Source: Streptomyces ferrugineus
Lineage (GTDB): Bacteria > Actinomycetota > Actinomycetes > Streptomycetales > Streptomycetaceae
DNA length: 64,000 nucleotides
Direction: 5' to 3'
NCBI RefSeq assembly: GCF_015160855.1
Contig: NZ_CP063373.1
Location: forward strand, 4,278,001 to 4,342,000
Shown here: positions 37,112-45,567 of the stretch, one piece after another
How positions within the stretch are numbered: position 1 is the stretch's first letter
How the letters are laid out: every line of letters begins with the position of its first letter
Made by a program: the position numbers and the translations under genes
Notes under the pieces: model-generated
Databases searched by the model: none
What the model was told of the DNA's origin: nothing
What the model saw: the letters and a program-made list of their open reading frames with translations, nothing else

Positions 37112-37585
37112 ATGTACTCGACGCGGGTCTCCCGGCATGTGAACGCCTCGCGCACGGCCGTCTACCGGGCGCTGCTGGACGCGGACGCGGTGCAACGGTG
37201 GCGGGTGCCGGACGGGATGACCGGGCACGTGCACGCGTTCGAGGGGCGTGAAGGCGGGGCGTTCCGGGTCTCGCTCACCTATGACCTGCCGACCGGCACC
37301 GGCAAGTCGGCCGCGCACACCGACACCTACCACGGCCGCTTCGTACGGCTCGTGCCGGACGAACTGGTGGTCGAGGAGGTCGAGTTCGAGACCGACGACC
37401 CCGCCCTGCGCGGCACGATGACGATGACCACCACCCTCACCGCCGCCGCCGACGGCGGCACGGACGTCGTGATCGCGCACGAGGGCATCCCCGACGCCGT
37501 CCCCGCCGCGGACAACGAGACCGGCACCCGCATGGCCCTGGCCAACCTGGCCCGCCTCGTCGAGGGGACGCCACCGGCGAACTGA
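37112..37585 (+). CDS. SRPBCC-family (AHSA1-like) protein
   Basis: A 157-residue START/SRPBCC protein beginning MYSTRVSRHVNASRTAVYRA and LLDADAVQRWRVPDGM, the typical first helix region of AHSA1-like proteins, followed by six antiparallel strands and a C-terminal helix (GTRMALANLARLVEG). These bind hydrophobic ligands in a deep cavity; the ligand is unknown. TATGGT (37099-37104) ends 7 bases before ATG 37112, suggesting a leaderless mRNA, so this start is preferred over 37064 and 37100. Confidence 0.85.
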   Translation: MYSTRVSRHVNASRTAVYRALLDADAVQRWRVPDGMTGHVHAFEGREGGAFRVSLTYDLPTGTGKSAAHTDTYHGRFVRLVPDELVVEEVEFETDDPALRGTMTMTTTLTAAADGGTDVVIAHEGIPDAVPAADNETGTRMALANLARLVEGTPPAN

Positions 37586-37623
37586 CCCCACACTCACGTG
37601 ATCTTTGCCCGGGCCGGGCCGGC

Positions 37624-37665
37624 GTGGAGCGCGTGATGGACTTCTGCACCGAGGACGCGTACGTC
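37624..37665 (+). pseudogene. Possible SnoaL-like scrap
   Basis: A short plus-strand stretch reads VERVMDFCTEDAYV, which resembles the first helix of SnoaL/NTF2-like proteins (V-x-x-V-M-x-x-x-T-x-D-A). No start, no remaining fold and no continuation are seen before the luciferase-domain gene begins on the other strand. If real, it is a residual fragment of a lost gene. Chance is possible at this length. Confidence 0.25.
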
Positions 37666-37689
37666 CCGGAAGCTGAGCGCCGGCCGGCC

Positions 37690-38073
37690 CTAGCCGCGCG
37701 GCAGCACGGTCACGCGGTGGAAGTTGCAGTCGCCCCCTGCAGGTCGCCCGGGCCGGGCGGGCAGGGTCTGATGGGCCTTGAGTGCGGCGCTGACCAGGCT
37801 CATCAGCAGATCGACGTCCGTGTCGCAGTCGAGGTGCACGGTCACCCAGCCCGAGCCGGGGACCAGTCGGATCGCCGTCGACCCCTGGAGATCGTCGTGA
37901 AACCGCCCGATGGCCGCCACCGTCAGATGCAGGTCCACATCCCGGTCGGAGTGGAAGTGCACGATCTCGCTGTGGACGGAGCGCAGTGCCCGCCCTGCGC
38001 CGCAACTGGCCGGGCCCGAGGTGAGGTCGGGCCAGGCCTGCAGTTGTTCCATGGCGCGCTGGGCCAGTGTCAT
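37690..38073 (-). CDS. Luciferase-domain (DUF5519-like) protein
   Basis: A 127-residue protein with the pattern SVHSEIVHFHSDRDVDLHLT, GSGWVTVHLDCDTDVDLLMSL and a C-terminal alpha-helix. This matches the small luciferase-family domain (DUF5519) proteins, which are often helper or fatty-acid-binding proteins and not light-producing. ATG 38073 is well placed in the frame. No signal peptide is seen. The neighbouring YceI gene on the same strand is 87 bases upstream and could be transcribed with it. The function is unknown. Confidence 0.7.
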   Translation of the reverse strand: MTLAQRAMEQLQAWPDLTSGPASCGAGRALRSVHSEIVHFHSDRDVDLHLTVAAIGRFHDDLQGSTAIRLVPGSGWVTVHLDCDTDVDLLMSLVSAALKAHQTLPARPGRPAGGDCNFHRVTVLPRG

Positions 38074-38160
38074 GTACCCATAGTCACCCGATCACCGCGC
38101 CGCAACCAGAGGTTGAGCAATTCGTAACCGGTGCGTGAGGTACCTCTCGGCCATCGTCAC

Positions 38161-39063
38161 CTAGTCGGGAGGCGTCGGAGTGTCGTGCGTGCGGTACATC
38201 GCCTGAACGTCCAGCTCGAGCTGGACCGTGGGCCCGACCACCGCGATGCCGCGGGCCAGCATGGAGCGCCAGTTCAGGGTGAAGTCCTCCCGGTGCAGCT
38301 CCGCCCTGGCCAGCGCAGCGCACCGCAGCTCCGCGCCGTAGCCGCCGTTGACCGACCCCAGGTAGGTGGTGTCCAGCTCCACCGAGCGGCTCACGCCGTG
38401 CATGGTCAGCGAGCCGTGCAGGGTCCACTTGGCACCGCCCCGGTAGGCGAAGCGGGTGCTGGCGAAGTCGATGTACGGGTAGCGCTCGACGTCCAGGAAG
38501 TCGGCCGAACGCAGATGGTTGTCCCGGGTGTTGTTGCCCGTCGTGATGCTGGCCGCGTCGATACGCACCGACACCTGGGACGCGGCCATGTCGGGCGCCA
38601 CCCGGATGCCGCCGGTGAACCGCTCGAAGCGGCCGTGCACATGGGCCATGCCGACGTGCTTCGCGATGAACCGGATCGCCGTGTGCGGCGGGTCGAACAT
38701 CCAGGTGCCGGGCATCGGGAGCTCGAGCTGCCGGGCCGACGCCAGCTGCACCCGCACGGCGGGCTGCGGCGGACCGGCGACGACGTCCAGGGGCTCGCGG
38801 TGCGGGGTCAGGCCCTCGGCGGTGACCATGAGGCTGTAGTGGCCCGGGGGCAGCGCGGCGAAGAACAGGCCGTACGGGTCCGTCGTACCGGACGCCACGA
38901 CCTCGTGCGAGTCCAGCGCGGTCACCGTCACCTCGGCGCCGCGCATCGGCAGCCCGACCGGATCGACGACCTCGCGCCCCACGACGCCCGCACCGGGAGG
39001 CACGGGGAACGGGACACCCGGCGCTCCTCGGGAGCGTCGACTCCTGAGCAGACCGAGGCGCAT
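38161..39063 (-). CDS. YceI-family protein with N-terminal carboxypeptidase-regulatory-like domain
   Basis: A 300-residue fusion. Residues about 25-110 form a beta-sandwich of the carboxypeptidase-regulatory (SdrD-B-like) type: VVGREVVDPVGLPMRGAEVT, then HYSLMVTAEG. Residues about 125-295 are a YceI lipocalin-like barrel (GTWMFDPPHTAIRFIAKHVG, then MAHVHGRF...VERYPYIDF). YceI proteins bind polyisoprenoids. No signal peptide is evident: the N-terminus is LLRSRRSRGAPG. ATG 39063 has AAAGGTG upstream and is preferred to an earlier in-frame codon at 39099. It lies 63 bases downstream of the catabolic operon, on the same strand. Confidence 0.88.
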   Translation of the reverse strand: MRLGLLRSRRSRGAPGVPFPVPPGAGVVGREVVDPVGLPMRGAEVTVTALDSHEVVASGTTDPYGLFFAALPPGHYSLMVTAEGLTPHREPLDVVAGPPQPAVRVQLASARQLELPMPGTWMFDPPHTAIRFIAKHVGMAHVHGRFERFTGGIRVAPDMAASQVSVRIDAASITTGNNTRDNHLRSADFLDVERYPYIDFASTRFAYRGGAKWTLHGSLTMHGVSRSVELDTTYLGSVNGGYGAELRCAALARAELHREDFTLNWRSMLARGIAVVGPTVQLELDVQAMYRTHDTPTPPD

Positions 39064-39126
39064 GCTGATCACCTTTCTTCCAGGCATGAGGGGATCCATG
39101 AGCGTGGGGGGCGAGTTCGGTTCGGG

Positions 39127-40209
39127 TCAGTGGGCGAGCGTGGCCGGCGGCGCGCCCTCGTACGCCGCCCGCAGCAGGGCGAGCACGCCGTCGACCGTGA
39201 CCGGGCGGGGGTTGGCGTACGCCTGGCCCGCGGTCTGCGCGGCGGCCGTCGCCAGGTCGGCCTCGGCGAGGCCCAGTTCGGCCAGGGTGCGGGGCGCGCC
39301 GAGGCGTCCGGCCAGGTCCCACAGGGCCGTCGGGGCGTCGCTCGCGTCCAGGGCGCGGGCCATGGCGGCGGTCGCGTCCGGGGCTGCGGACGCGTTGTGG
39401 GCCAGGGCGTACGGCAGCACCACCGTGTGCGTCTCGGCGTGCGGCAACGAGAAGGTGCCGCCCAGGACATGGCACAGTTTGTGGTGCAGGCCCATCGTGG
39501 TGGCACCCAGACACGACCCGCACAGCCAGGCCCCGTACAGGGCACGCCCGCGGGCCTGCGTCGACTCCGGTTCGCCCGCCACCGCCGGGAGCGCCCCCGC
39601 CATCGCCCGTACGCCCTCCTCGGCCATCAGCGCGACCAGAGGCGAGGTGTCGGGGGCGTACAGGGCCTCGACGGCGTGCGCGACGGCGTTGATGCCGCTG
39701 GTCACGGAGAGCGGCACGGGCAGGGAGAGGGTGAGCTCGGGGTCGTAGACCACGCTGCGGGGCAGCACCTTCGCATCGCGGCCGGTGCGCTTGACGCCGT
39801 GCTCCGTCAGGCCCCACACCGGGGTCATCTCCGAGCCGGAGTACGTGGACGGCACGGCGACCAGCGGCAGCCCGGTGCGCAGCGCGACCGCCTTGCCCAG
39901 CCCGATCGACGAGCCGCCGCCCACGGCCACGCACCCGTCGGCGCCGGCCGCGCGAGCCGCCTGCACGGCCACGTCGGCGACCTCGGCCGGAACATGCATC
40001 CGGGCCCGGTCGTGCACCCCGACGCAGACCGGCCCGAGCGCGTCGGCGACCGCCCGCGCGGTCTGCGCACCCCGCGCCCCGCACACCACCAGCACCCGCC
40101 GCAGCCCCAGCCGCGCCACTTCCCCCGGCGTCGCGGACACCGCCGCCCCGGCCCGGAACACGACCCGCACGGGCCGGCTCTCGTAGGAGAAGTCGAGGGC
40201 GTCCGTCAC
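39127..40209 (-). CDS. Maleylacetate reductase
   Basis: A 360-residue iron-containing-alcohol-dehydrogenase-family enzyme. Features are GCVAVGGGSSIGLGKAVAL (cofactor loop), PSTYSGSEMTPVWGLTEHG, SGINAVAHAVEALY and MGLHHKLCHVLGG with HAETHTVVLPY, the maleylacetate reductase signatures in place of the metal-binding His set of ordinary ADHs. It reduces maleylacetate to 3-oxoadipate with NADH. GTG 40209 overlaps the stop of the dioxygenase gene (GTGA), so the two are coupled. It is the last step of the three-gene catabolic operon. Confidence 0.93.
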   Translation of the reverse strand: MTDALDFSYESRPVRVVFRAGAAVSATPGEVARLGLRRVLVVCGARGAQTARAVADALGPVCVGVHDRARMHVPAEVADVAVQAARAAGADGCVAVGGGSSIGLGKAVALRTGLPLVAVPSTYSGSEMTPVWGLTEHGVKRTGRDAKVLPRSVVYDPELTLSLPVPLSVTSGINAVAHAVEALYAPDTSPLVALMAEEGVRAMAGALPAVAGEPESTQARGRALYGAWLCGSCLGATTMGLHHKLCHVLGGTFSLPHAETHTVVLPYALAHNASAAPDATAAMARALDASDAPTALWDLAGRLGAPRTLAELGLAEADLATAAAQTAGQAYANPRPVTVDGVLALLRAAYEGAPPATLAH

Positions 40210-41063
40210 GACGGCTCCAGCACGAGGTCGAAGCGGGCGTGCCGGAAGGGGTTCGGCACGCCGTGCTCCCGTGCCGCCGACGGGTCGTCGACCGGCGCGA
40301 AGTCGGTGACCAGGCCCGGCTTGACGGCGAACACCGCGTCCGAGCCCAGGTAGTCGCTCCCCGCCACGAAGATGTGCGTGGTCACCGGGGTGTGCCCGGC
40401 GGCCGTGGCGATGAAGTGGATGTGCGCGGGCCGGTAGGGATGCCGTCCGGTGGCCCGCAGCAGCCCGCCGACCGGGCCGTCCGTCGGGATCGGATACGGG
40501 CTCGGCACGCATGTCCGGAACCAGAACCGTCCCTCGCCGTCCGCGGTGAACAGGCCGCGCCCGTTGCCCGGGGGCTGCACGTCCGGCCGCTGCACGTCGT
40601 AGAAGCCGTTGCCGTCGGCCTGCCACACGTCGACGACCGCGCCGGGCAGCGGGTCGCCGTCCCGGGACCGCACCCGCCCGCTCACCACGCACGGCTCGCC
40701 GCCGCCCACCAGGTCGATGTTCGCGCCGAGCTCGCGCACCGGCGACTTCGTCATGTGGAACGGGCCGAGGACGGTCGACTCGGTGGTGCCGGGGCCGTGG
40801 CGGTCGTTGATCGTCTCCACCAGCATCGACAGGCCGAGCACGTCCGACAGCAGGATGAACTCCTGCCGGGTGTCCGTGCACATCCGCCCGGTCGCGGTCA
40901 GGAACCCGATCGCCCGCTCCCACTCCTCCTGCGTCAGCCGTGTCTCTCGCGCGAAGGCGTGCAGATGCCGCACCAGCCCGGTGAGCAGCTCCCGCAGCCG
41001 CGGATCGGCCGTGTCCCGCAGGCTGGCGACGACCTCGTCGGTGACCGTCGGCTCGCCGGTCAT
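40206..41063 (-). CDS. Intradiol ring-cleavage dioxygenase (hydroxyquinol 1,2-dioxygenase type)
   Basis: A 285-residue catechol-dioxygenase-family protein with the N-terminal helical dimer domain (TRLTQEEWERAIGFLTATGR) and the beta-sandwich core. The Fe(III) ligands are in GNGFYDVQ (Tyr) and RHPYRPAHIHFIA (Tyr, His), plus VTTHIFVAGS (His). Length and AxLVGGGEPCVVSGRV match hydroxyquinol 1,2-dioxygenases. It opens 1,2,4-trihydroxybenzene to maleylacetate, the substrate of the next enzyme. It starts 33 bases after the monooxygenase gene, behind GGAAGGAG. Confidence 0.92.
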   Translation of the reverse strand: MTGEPTVTDEVVASLRDTADPRLRELLTGLVRHLHAFARETRLTQEEWERAIGFLTATGRMCTDTRQEFILLSDVLGLSMLVETINDRHGPGTTESTVLGPFHMTKSPVRELGANIDLVGGGEPCVVSGRVRSRDGDPLPGAVVDVWQADGNGFYDVQRPDVQPPGNGRGLFTADGEGRFWFRTCVPSPYPIPTDGPVGGLLRATGRHPYRPAHIHFIATAAGHTPVTTHIFVAGSDYLGSDAVFAVKPGLVTDFAPVDDPSAAREHGVPNPFRHARFDLVLEPS

Positions 41064-41096
41064 GTCGGCTCCTTCCCGTCCTGCTGCCCGCTCATC

Positions 41097-42833
41097 TCAA
41101 CCGTGCCCGAGAATCCGCCGCAGTGCGTCCGTGAGCAGCCGTTCGGCGTCCTCGGACCCGCCCGCGTGCCGGAAGGCCACATACCCGTCGGGGCGTACGA
41201 GGAGCACGCCGGCGTCGGAGATCTCGCTGAGCCGCGCCCAGTCGCCGTACGGGTCCTCGTACTCCTGGCCCGGTCCGACCACCACCGTCGCGATGTCGAG
41301 GGGCTGTGCCTCGGCGGCCCGCAGCCACGCCTCGCCGCCGATGCCGGTGAGCAGCGTGAAGCGGCCCTTGCCGACGGTGTCGAGGGTGGACAGGGTGCGG
41401 GTGCCGCGGGTGAGCCAGGCGTGCGGGAGCTTGGCGCCGGGGCGGGAGCTGGGCTGGTGGTACAGCTCGGGGTCGCGGGTGAAACCGGGATCCGGCGTGC
41501 CGTCGGGGACGACCGCGGCGGAGGTGTAGCGCTGGTTGAGGTCGACGCCGTGCGCGTTGAACTCGTACACCTTGAAGGCGATCGCCTCGCGCAGCGCGGC
41601 CCGCTGCTTGGCGGCGGCCTCGGTGGCGTCCTTGCGGGCGGCGATGTTGGCCCAGAGCTGCTCGGGCGTCTGCGGGGAGAGCCCGTCGAGCGCCTCGAAT
41701 ATGGGGGCGGTCTCGGCGATGGACTTGTTGGCGCGGGTCACGATCTGCTTGCCGACCGGAGCCCGCTCGGCGTCGTAGGTGTCGAGGAGCTTCGGCGAGG
41801 CGACGCCGTCCAGGACGAGCTTCAGCTTCCAGGCCAGGTTGTGGGAGTCCTGGATGGAGGTGTTGGAGCCGAGCCCGTTGGACGGCGGGTGGCGGTGCAC
41901 GGCGTCACCGGCGCAGAACACCCGCCCGTTGGCATACGTCTCGGCGTACATCTCGTTCACCGTCCACGCCGACGACGACTTGATGGTCACCGGTATCTCG
42001 TCGTCGCCGACCAACTGCCGTACGACGGACAGGGCGTACTCCTCGGTGAGGTCGGGGGCGCCCGCCGTCACGTCGTAGCCCCACACGATCAGCCACTCGT
42101 TCCAGGGCCGCACACAGCGCACCAGGCCCGCGCCGATGCCGCCGACCGTGGCGCCCGGCGCGAGTACCCAGTAGAGGGTGGAAGGGCGGTGCGCGGTGTA
42201 CCTGCTCAGGTCCGCGTCGAAGACGATGTTGACGCTGCCCGCGACGCCCATCTGGCCGCCCATCGGCAGCCCGGCGTCCTCGGCGACCTGGGAACGGCCG
42301 CCGTCGGCGCCGATCAGGTACTTGGCGCGGATGGTGTAGGCATCGCCGCGCAGCCGGTCCTCGACGGTGACCGTGACGCCGCCCGCGTCCTGTTCGAAGG
42401 ACCGGTAGACCGTGCTGAACCGGAAGTCGGTGCCGCGCGCGATCGCCGCGTCCACCAGCACAGGCTCCATCAGGTGCTGCGGCATGTCGCACATGCGGGT
42501 CGGACTGGCCAGTTCGTGCGCGGCCTGCACGAGCGGGTCGTTGCCCCAGGAGCGGACCCGGCCCAGCTCCTCGCCGGCCAGGCTGGTGCAGAAGGTCGTG
42601 TCGCCCATCAGATGCTGCGGCGTCGCCTTGGCGATGACGTCCTGCTCGACGCCCAGATCGCGCAGCACTTCCATGGTGCGCTGGTTGGTGATGTGCGCGC
42701 GGGGCGTGTCGGCGAGGCTGGCGTACCGGGTGACGACCATGTTGCGCACGCCGTAGGTGCTCAGGGCGAGCGCGGCCGACGCGCCCGCCGGGCCGCTGCC
42801 CACGATCAGTACATCGGTCTCGACGGTGTGCAC
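41097..42833 (-). CDS. FAD-dependent phenol/resorcinol-type monooxygenase
   Basis: A 578-residue class A flavoprotein hydroxylase: VLIVGSGPAGASAALALSTY (FAD), YLIGADGGRS (DG motif), VFCAGDAVHRHPPSNGLGSN (second FAD motif), then a C-terminal thioredoxin-like domain (LLTGIGGEAWLRAA). It resembles chlorophenol and resorcinol hydroxylases. With the next two genes it gives phenolic substrate to hydroxyquinol, to maleylacetate, to 3-oxoadipate, so resorcinol is the simplest substrate. It is divergent from a GAF/Fis-type activator across 177 bases that contain the GAGACA array. Confidence 0.9.
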   Translation of the reverse strand: MHTVETDVLIVGSGPAGASAALALSTYGVRNMVVTRYASLADTPRAHITNQRTMEVLRDLGVEQDVIAKATPQHLMGDTTFCTSLAGEELGRVRSWGNDPLVQAAHELASPTRMCDMPQHLMEPVLVDAAIARGTDFRFSTVYRSFEQDAGGVTVTVEDRLRGDAYTIRAKYLIGADGGRSQVAEDAGLPMGGQMGVAGSVNIVFDADLSRYTAHRPSTLYWVLAPGATVGGIGAGLVRCVRPWNEWLIVWGYDVTAGAPDLTEEYALSVVRQLVGDDEIPVTIKSSSAWTVNEMYAETYANGRVFCAGDAVHRHPPSNGLGSNTSIQDSHNLAWKLKLVLDGVASPKLLDTYDAERAPVGKQIVTRANKSIAETAPIFEALDGLSPQTPEQLWANIAARKDATEAAAKQRAALREAIAFKVYEFNAHGVDLNQRYTSAAVVPDGTPDPGFTRDPELYHQPSSRPGAKLPHAWLTRGTRTLSTLDTVGKGRFTLLTGIGGEAWLRAAEAQPLDIATVVVGPGQEYEDPYGDWARLSEISDAGVLLVRPDGYVAFRHAGGSEDAERLLTDALRRILGHG

Positions 42834-42852
42834 GACAGAACGCTCCAGGAAT

Positions 42853-42961
42853 GAGACAGGGATGACAGCAGACCTCGACTTCCAAGATCATGGAGCGGAG
42901 CGGCCCGCCGTGGGTGTCTCAATACGAGACAGCTCCATACGAGACAGCCCGATACGAGACA
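42853..42961. promoter_or_regulatory. GAGACA operator array between the catabolic operon and its regulator
   Basis: ATACGAGACA occurs three times at exact 15-bp steps (42922, 42937, 42952). The first copy is also the right arm of the perfect inverted repeat TGTCTC-AATAC-GAGACA (42915-42931). A further GAGACA lies at 42853-42858, 20 bases from the monooxygenase start. Five half-sites in 110 bases point to cooperative binding by the divergent regulator. Confidence 0.75.
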
Positions 42962-43009
42962 ACCCGCCGTCGCCCCGCGCGCGAGACCACCGATACGGTG
43001 GAGGACGCC

Positions 43010-44773
43010 ATGAGCACCGCCGAACAGCTTCCTGCCCTCGCCCCGCTCCGTCATGCCCGCGAAAGGTTCCTGACGGGGCGTCCCCTCCCGGACGGTGTAC
43101 CGGAGGACGTGGTCGCCGCCTGGCGGCGCGCCCGGTTCTTCGGTGTACGGCCCGATCTCGACGGTCCGGTACGGGAGTCGGCCCACCCGGCCGACTCGCC
43201 CCTGCTGGAGGCGGCGCGCCCCGTGCTCGCCCGTATCGCCCCGGCCCTCGACGCCGGGCGCTCGGCGCTCGTGCTCACCGACGAGCGGCTCCAGGTGCTG
43301 TGGTCCACCGGCAGCGCCCCCGGCGACGACACCTGCCGCGACCTGTCCGAGCGGGAGGTCGGCCACAACAGCGCCGCGCTCGCCCTGCGCACCCGGCGCC
43401 GCGCCGAGGTCCACGGCCCCGAGCACTTCCTCGACGTCTGGCAGGACGTCTCCGCGGTCAGCGTGCCCCTGCTCTGCCCGGAGACGGAGCAGGTGCTCGG
43501 CACGGTGACCGTGGCCGCCGGCCTGGGCGCGGGCTGCCGGCCGCATCCGGGCGCCGCCCTCGCCGAGGCGGCCGCCGCGGCGGTGGAGGCGGAACTGCGG
43601 GCACGCGCGCGTACCGCGGAACGGGCCTTGCTCGACGCCTACGAGCGCGCCGCACGGGGACGCGCACGGGCGGTCGTCGCTCTGGACGGCCGTAACCGCC
43701 TGATCAGCGAGGCCGCGGCACGCCTCGCCTCGCCACAGGTACTGGAGGCGCTGGAGCGCGGCGCCCGGGCGTGGGGGAGGGGCACCCGTGCGTCGTACGA
43801 CATCCCGCTTCCCGAGGACGCCGGGTGCACCGTCGAGATCACCCCGGTACGGCACGAGGGCCGCGCCCTCGGCCTGGTCGCCGTGCTCGCGCCCCGTCCC
43901 GACGAGCCGGTGGCGGCGCCGCCGCGCCCGGCGGGTGCCCTGGCCGGCGGCTCGGTGCCGTGGCGGCACGCGGTCGCGCGGGCGACGGCGCTGTTCCGTA
44001 CGGCCGGTCCCGTGCTGGTGACGGGCGAGCGGGGCACGGGCAAGACCGCCCTCGCCCTCGAACTGCTCGACGGCACCGCCCCGCTGGTCCTGGACGCCGC
44101 GGAGTCACCCGACCTCGGCCTCAAGGCCGGAGAGCGCGGCGAGACGGGGGCCGAAGGCCGGGCGCGGGCCGGCGACCGCCCCCTGCTGCTGCGGCACGCC
44201 GAACGGCTGGCCCAGCCGGACGTAGCCGCCCTCAACTCCCTCCTCGACGAGCACCCGGACGCCCGCCTGGTCGCCACCTACACGCCAGGAACCTCACCGG
44301 GCCCCTGCCTCCAGCGTCTCCTCGACACCCTCGCGGCCCGTTCGGTGACCGTGCCCGCGCTGCGGGAACGCCCCGAGGACATCCGGGAGTTGCTCCCCGC
44401 CCTCACGCCCCGGCCCGCTCCCGGCAGCCCGCCGCTGACCTGGACGCTGGACGCGCTGCGGGCGCTGGAGCAGCATCCCTGGCCCGGCAACGTCACCGAA
44501 CTCGCCCACCTCATACGGGCGCTGGCGAGCCAGCGGCGGGTCTTCGGGCCGGTGCGGCGCGGTGAACTGCCCGATCCCGTCCGGGAAGGACCCGCGGGAC
44601 GGAGCCTCAGCCCGATGGAGCTGGCCGAACGCGCCGCGATCCTGGAGGCGTTGCGCCGCCACGGCGGCAACAAGGCGCGCGCCGCGGCGGCGTTGGGGAT
44701 CGGCCGCGCCACCCTCTACCGCAAGCTGCGGGAGTACCAGGGGCGCGACGCCCTCACTGGGCCGAGGCCCTGA
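43010..44773 (+). CDS. GAF/AAA-like/Fis-type transcriptional activator, sigma-54-independent variant
   Basis: A 587-residue protein laid out like an enhancer-binding activator: GAF-type sensor (about residues 60-240), an AAA+ core with Walker A GERGTGKTALAL near 345, and a C-terminal Fis helix-turn-helix (NKARAAAALGIGRATLYRKL). The GAFTGA loop that contacts sigma-54 is absent and the AAA+ domain is shortened, consistent with Streptomyces lacking sigma-54. This resembles actinomycete regulators of phenol and acetone/propane monooxygenases. ATG 43010 follows GGAGG. It diverges from the phenolic catabolic operon, and the GAGACA array between them is its probable site. An aromatic effector is inferred. 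Confidence 0.88.
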   Translation: MSTAEQLPALAPLRHARERFLTGRPLPDGVPEDVVAAWRRARFFGVRPDLDGPVRESAHPADSPLLEAARPVLARIAPALDAGRSALVLTDERLQVLWSTGSAPGDDTCRDLSEREVGHNSAALALRTRRRAEVHGPEHFLDVWQDVSAVSVPLLCPETEQVLGTVTVAAGLGAGCRPHPGAALAEAAAAAVEAELRARARTAERALLDAYERAARGRARAVVALDGRNRLISEAAARLASPQVLEALERGARAWGRGTRASYDIPLPEDAGCTVEITPVRHEGRALGLVAVLAPRPDEPVAAPPRPAGALAGGSVPWRHAVARATALFRTAGPVLVTGERGTGKTALALELLDGTAPLVLDAAESPDLGLKAGERGETGAEGRARAGDRPLLLRHAERLAQPDVAALNSLLDEHPDARLVATYTPGTSPGPCLQRLLDTLAARSVTVPALRERPEDIRELLPALTPRPAPGSPPLTWTLDALRALEQHPWPGNVTELAHLIRALASQRRVFGPVRRGELPDPVREGPAGRSLSPMELAERAAILEALRRHGGNKARAAAALGIGRATLYRKLREYQGRDALTGPRP

Positions 44774-44785
44774 CCTCGGAGGTCG

Positions 44786-45373
44786 TCAGCGTGCCCCGGT
44801 CCAGTTGTGCGCCACATCGACGACGACGCGATCGGTCGCGACCCACACCCGGAACGGCAGCCGCGCGCGGACACCGAGCCCGATCTGTGTGTCGCCCTCG
44901 AAGCTGCCGACGAACCGGGCGTCCCGGAACGTGCGGTACCCCGTGAGATCGACGCCCGTCAGACGCTGACCGGCCGTCGCGGGATAGGTCGGCTTTCCGG
45001 TGGCGGGGTCGTACGCGGGGGCGGCCACGCGTACCTCGATGACGGCTCCGCCGCCGACGGAGATCGGCCGGCCCGAGCCGTCCTGGTACAGGCGGCTGAC
45101 GTAGCGGACGGAATAGCCGAGTCCGCTGGTGCCCGCGCCGGGGACGTCGACGACCATGCGGTCGAAGCAGGCGTGCCGGCCGGCCCTGATGTTCGTGACC
45201 GACTTCGTCGTCGCGCCGGAGCGGGTCTCGGCCGTGCTGCCCCAGCCGGTGGGGCAGGCCGTGGTCTGGGTGGTGGCGGTGGTCGTGGTGGCCTCGGCCG
45301 GGACCACCGCCACACCCAAGGTGGCGACCATGAGTGCGGTGGTCGCCGCCCATGTGCTTGTGTTTCGTCCCAT
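44786..45373 (-). CDS. Secreted AMIN-like-domain protein
   Basis: A 195-residue exported protein: signal peptide with cleavage near residue 28 (VPAEA), a Thr-rich linker, then a beta-rich domain with two cysteines (TACPTGWG and RHACFDRMVV). HACFDRMVVDVPG...GYSVRYV and a C-terminal strand RVVVDVAHNWTG fit the AMIN-like domains of Streptomyces lipoproteins and secreted proteins of unknown function. It converges with the activator gene (12 bases) and diverges from the broken monooxygenase. A cell-envelope-binding role is a guess from domain type. Confidence 0.8.
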   Translation of the reverse strand: MGRNTSTWAATTALMVATLGVAVVPAEATTTTATTQTTACPTGWGSTAETRSGATTKSVTNIRAGRHACFDRMVVDVPGAGTSGLGYSVRYVSRLYQDGSGRPISVGGGAVIEVRVAAPAYDPATGKPTYPATAGQRLTGVDLTGYRTFRDARFVGSFEGDTQIGLGVRARLPFRVWVATDRVVVDVAHNWTGAR

Positions 45374-45567
45374 TGTGTCCCCCGGGAGGTGATGTGCCTG
45401 ATATTAGGGGAGACTCCCGCCTTGGTCGAATGGTTGCACTGTCGCGGAACTTCGCAATCCGGACCGACGGCGATCGGCTGCTCGCCCGGGAACCCTGGGC
45501 GGACCTGGGACGTTCCACGAAGGACGGCCGTTGCGCACGGCGGTCGCGGGCGGATCGAGGGGGCGAT

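Noticed and set aside
42915..42961. Considered a CRISPR-like array because of evenly spaced repeats
   Set aside because: Repeats are 10 bp with 5-bp gaps, only three units, in a promoter region with no cas genes; a regulator-binding array fits better.
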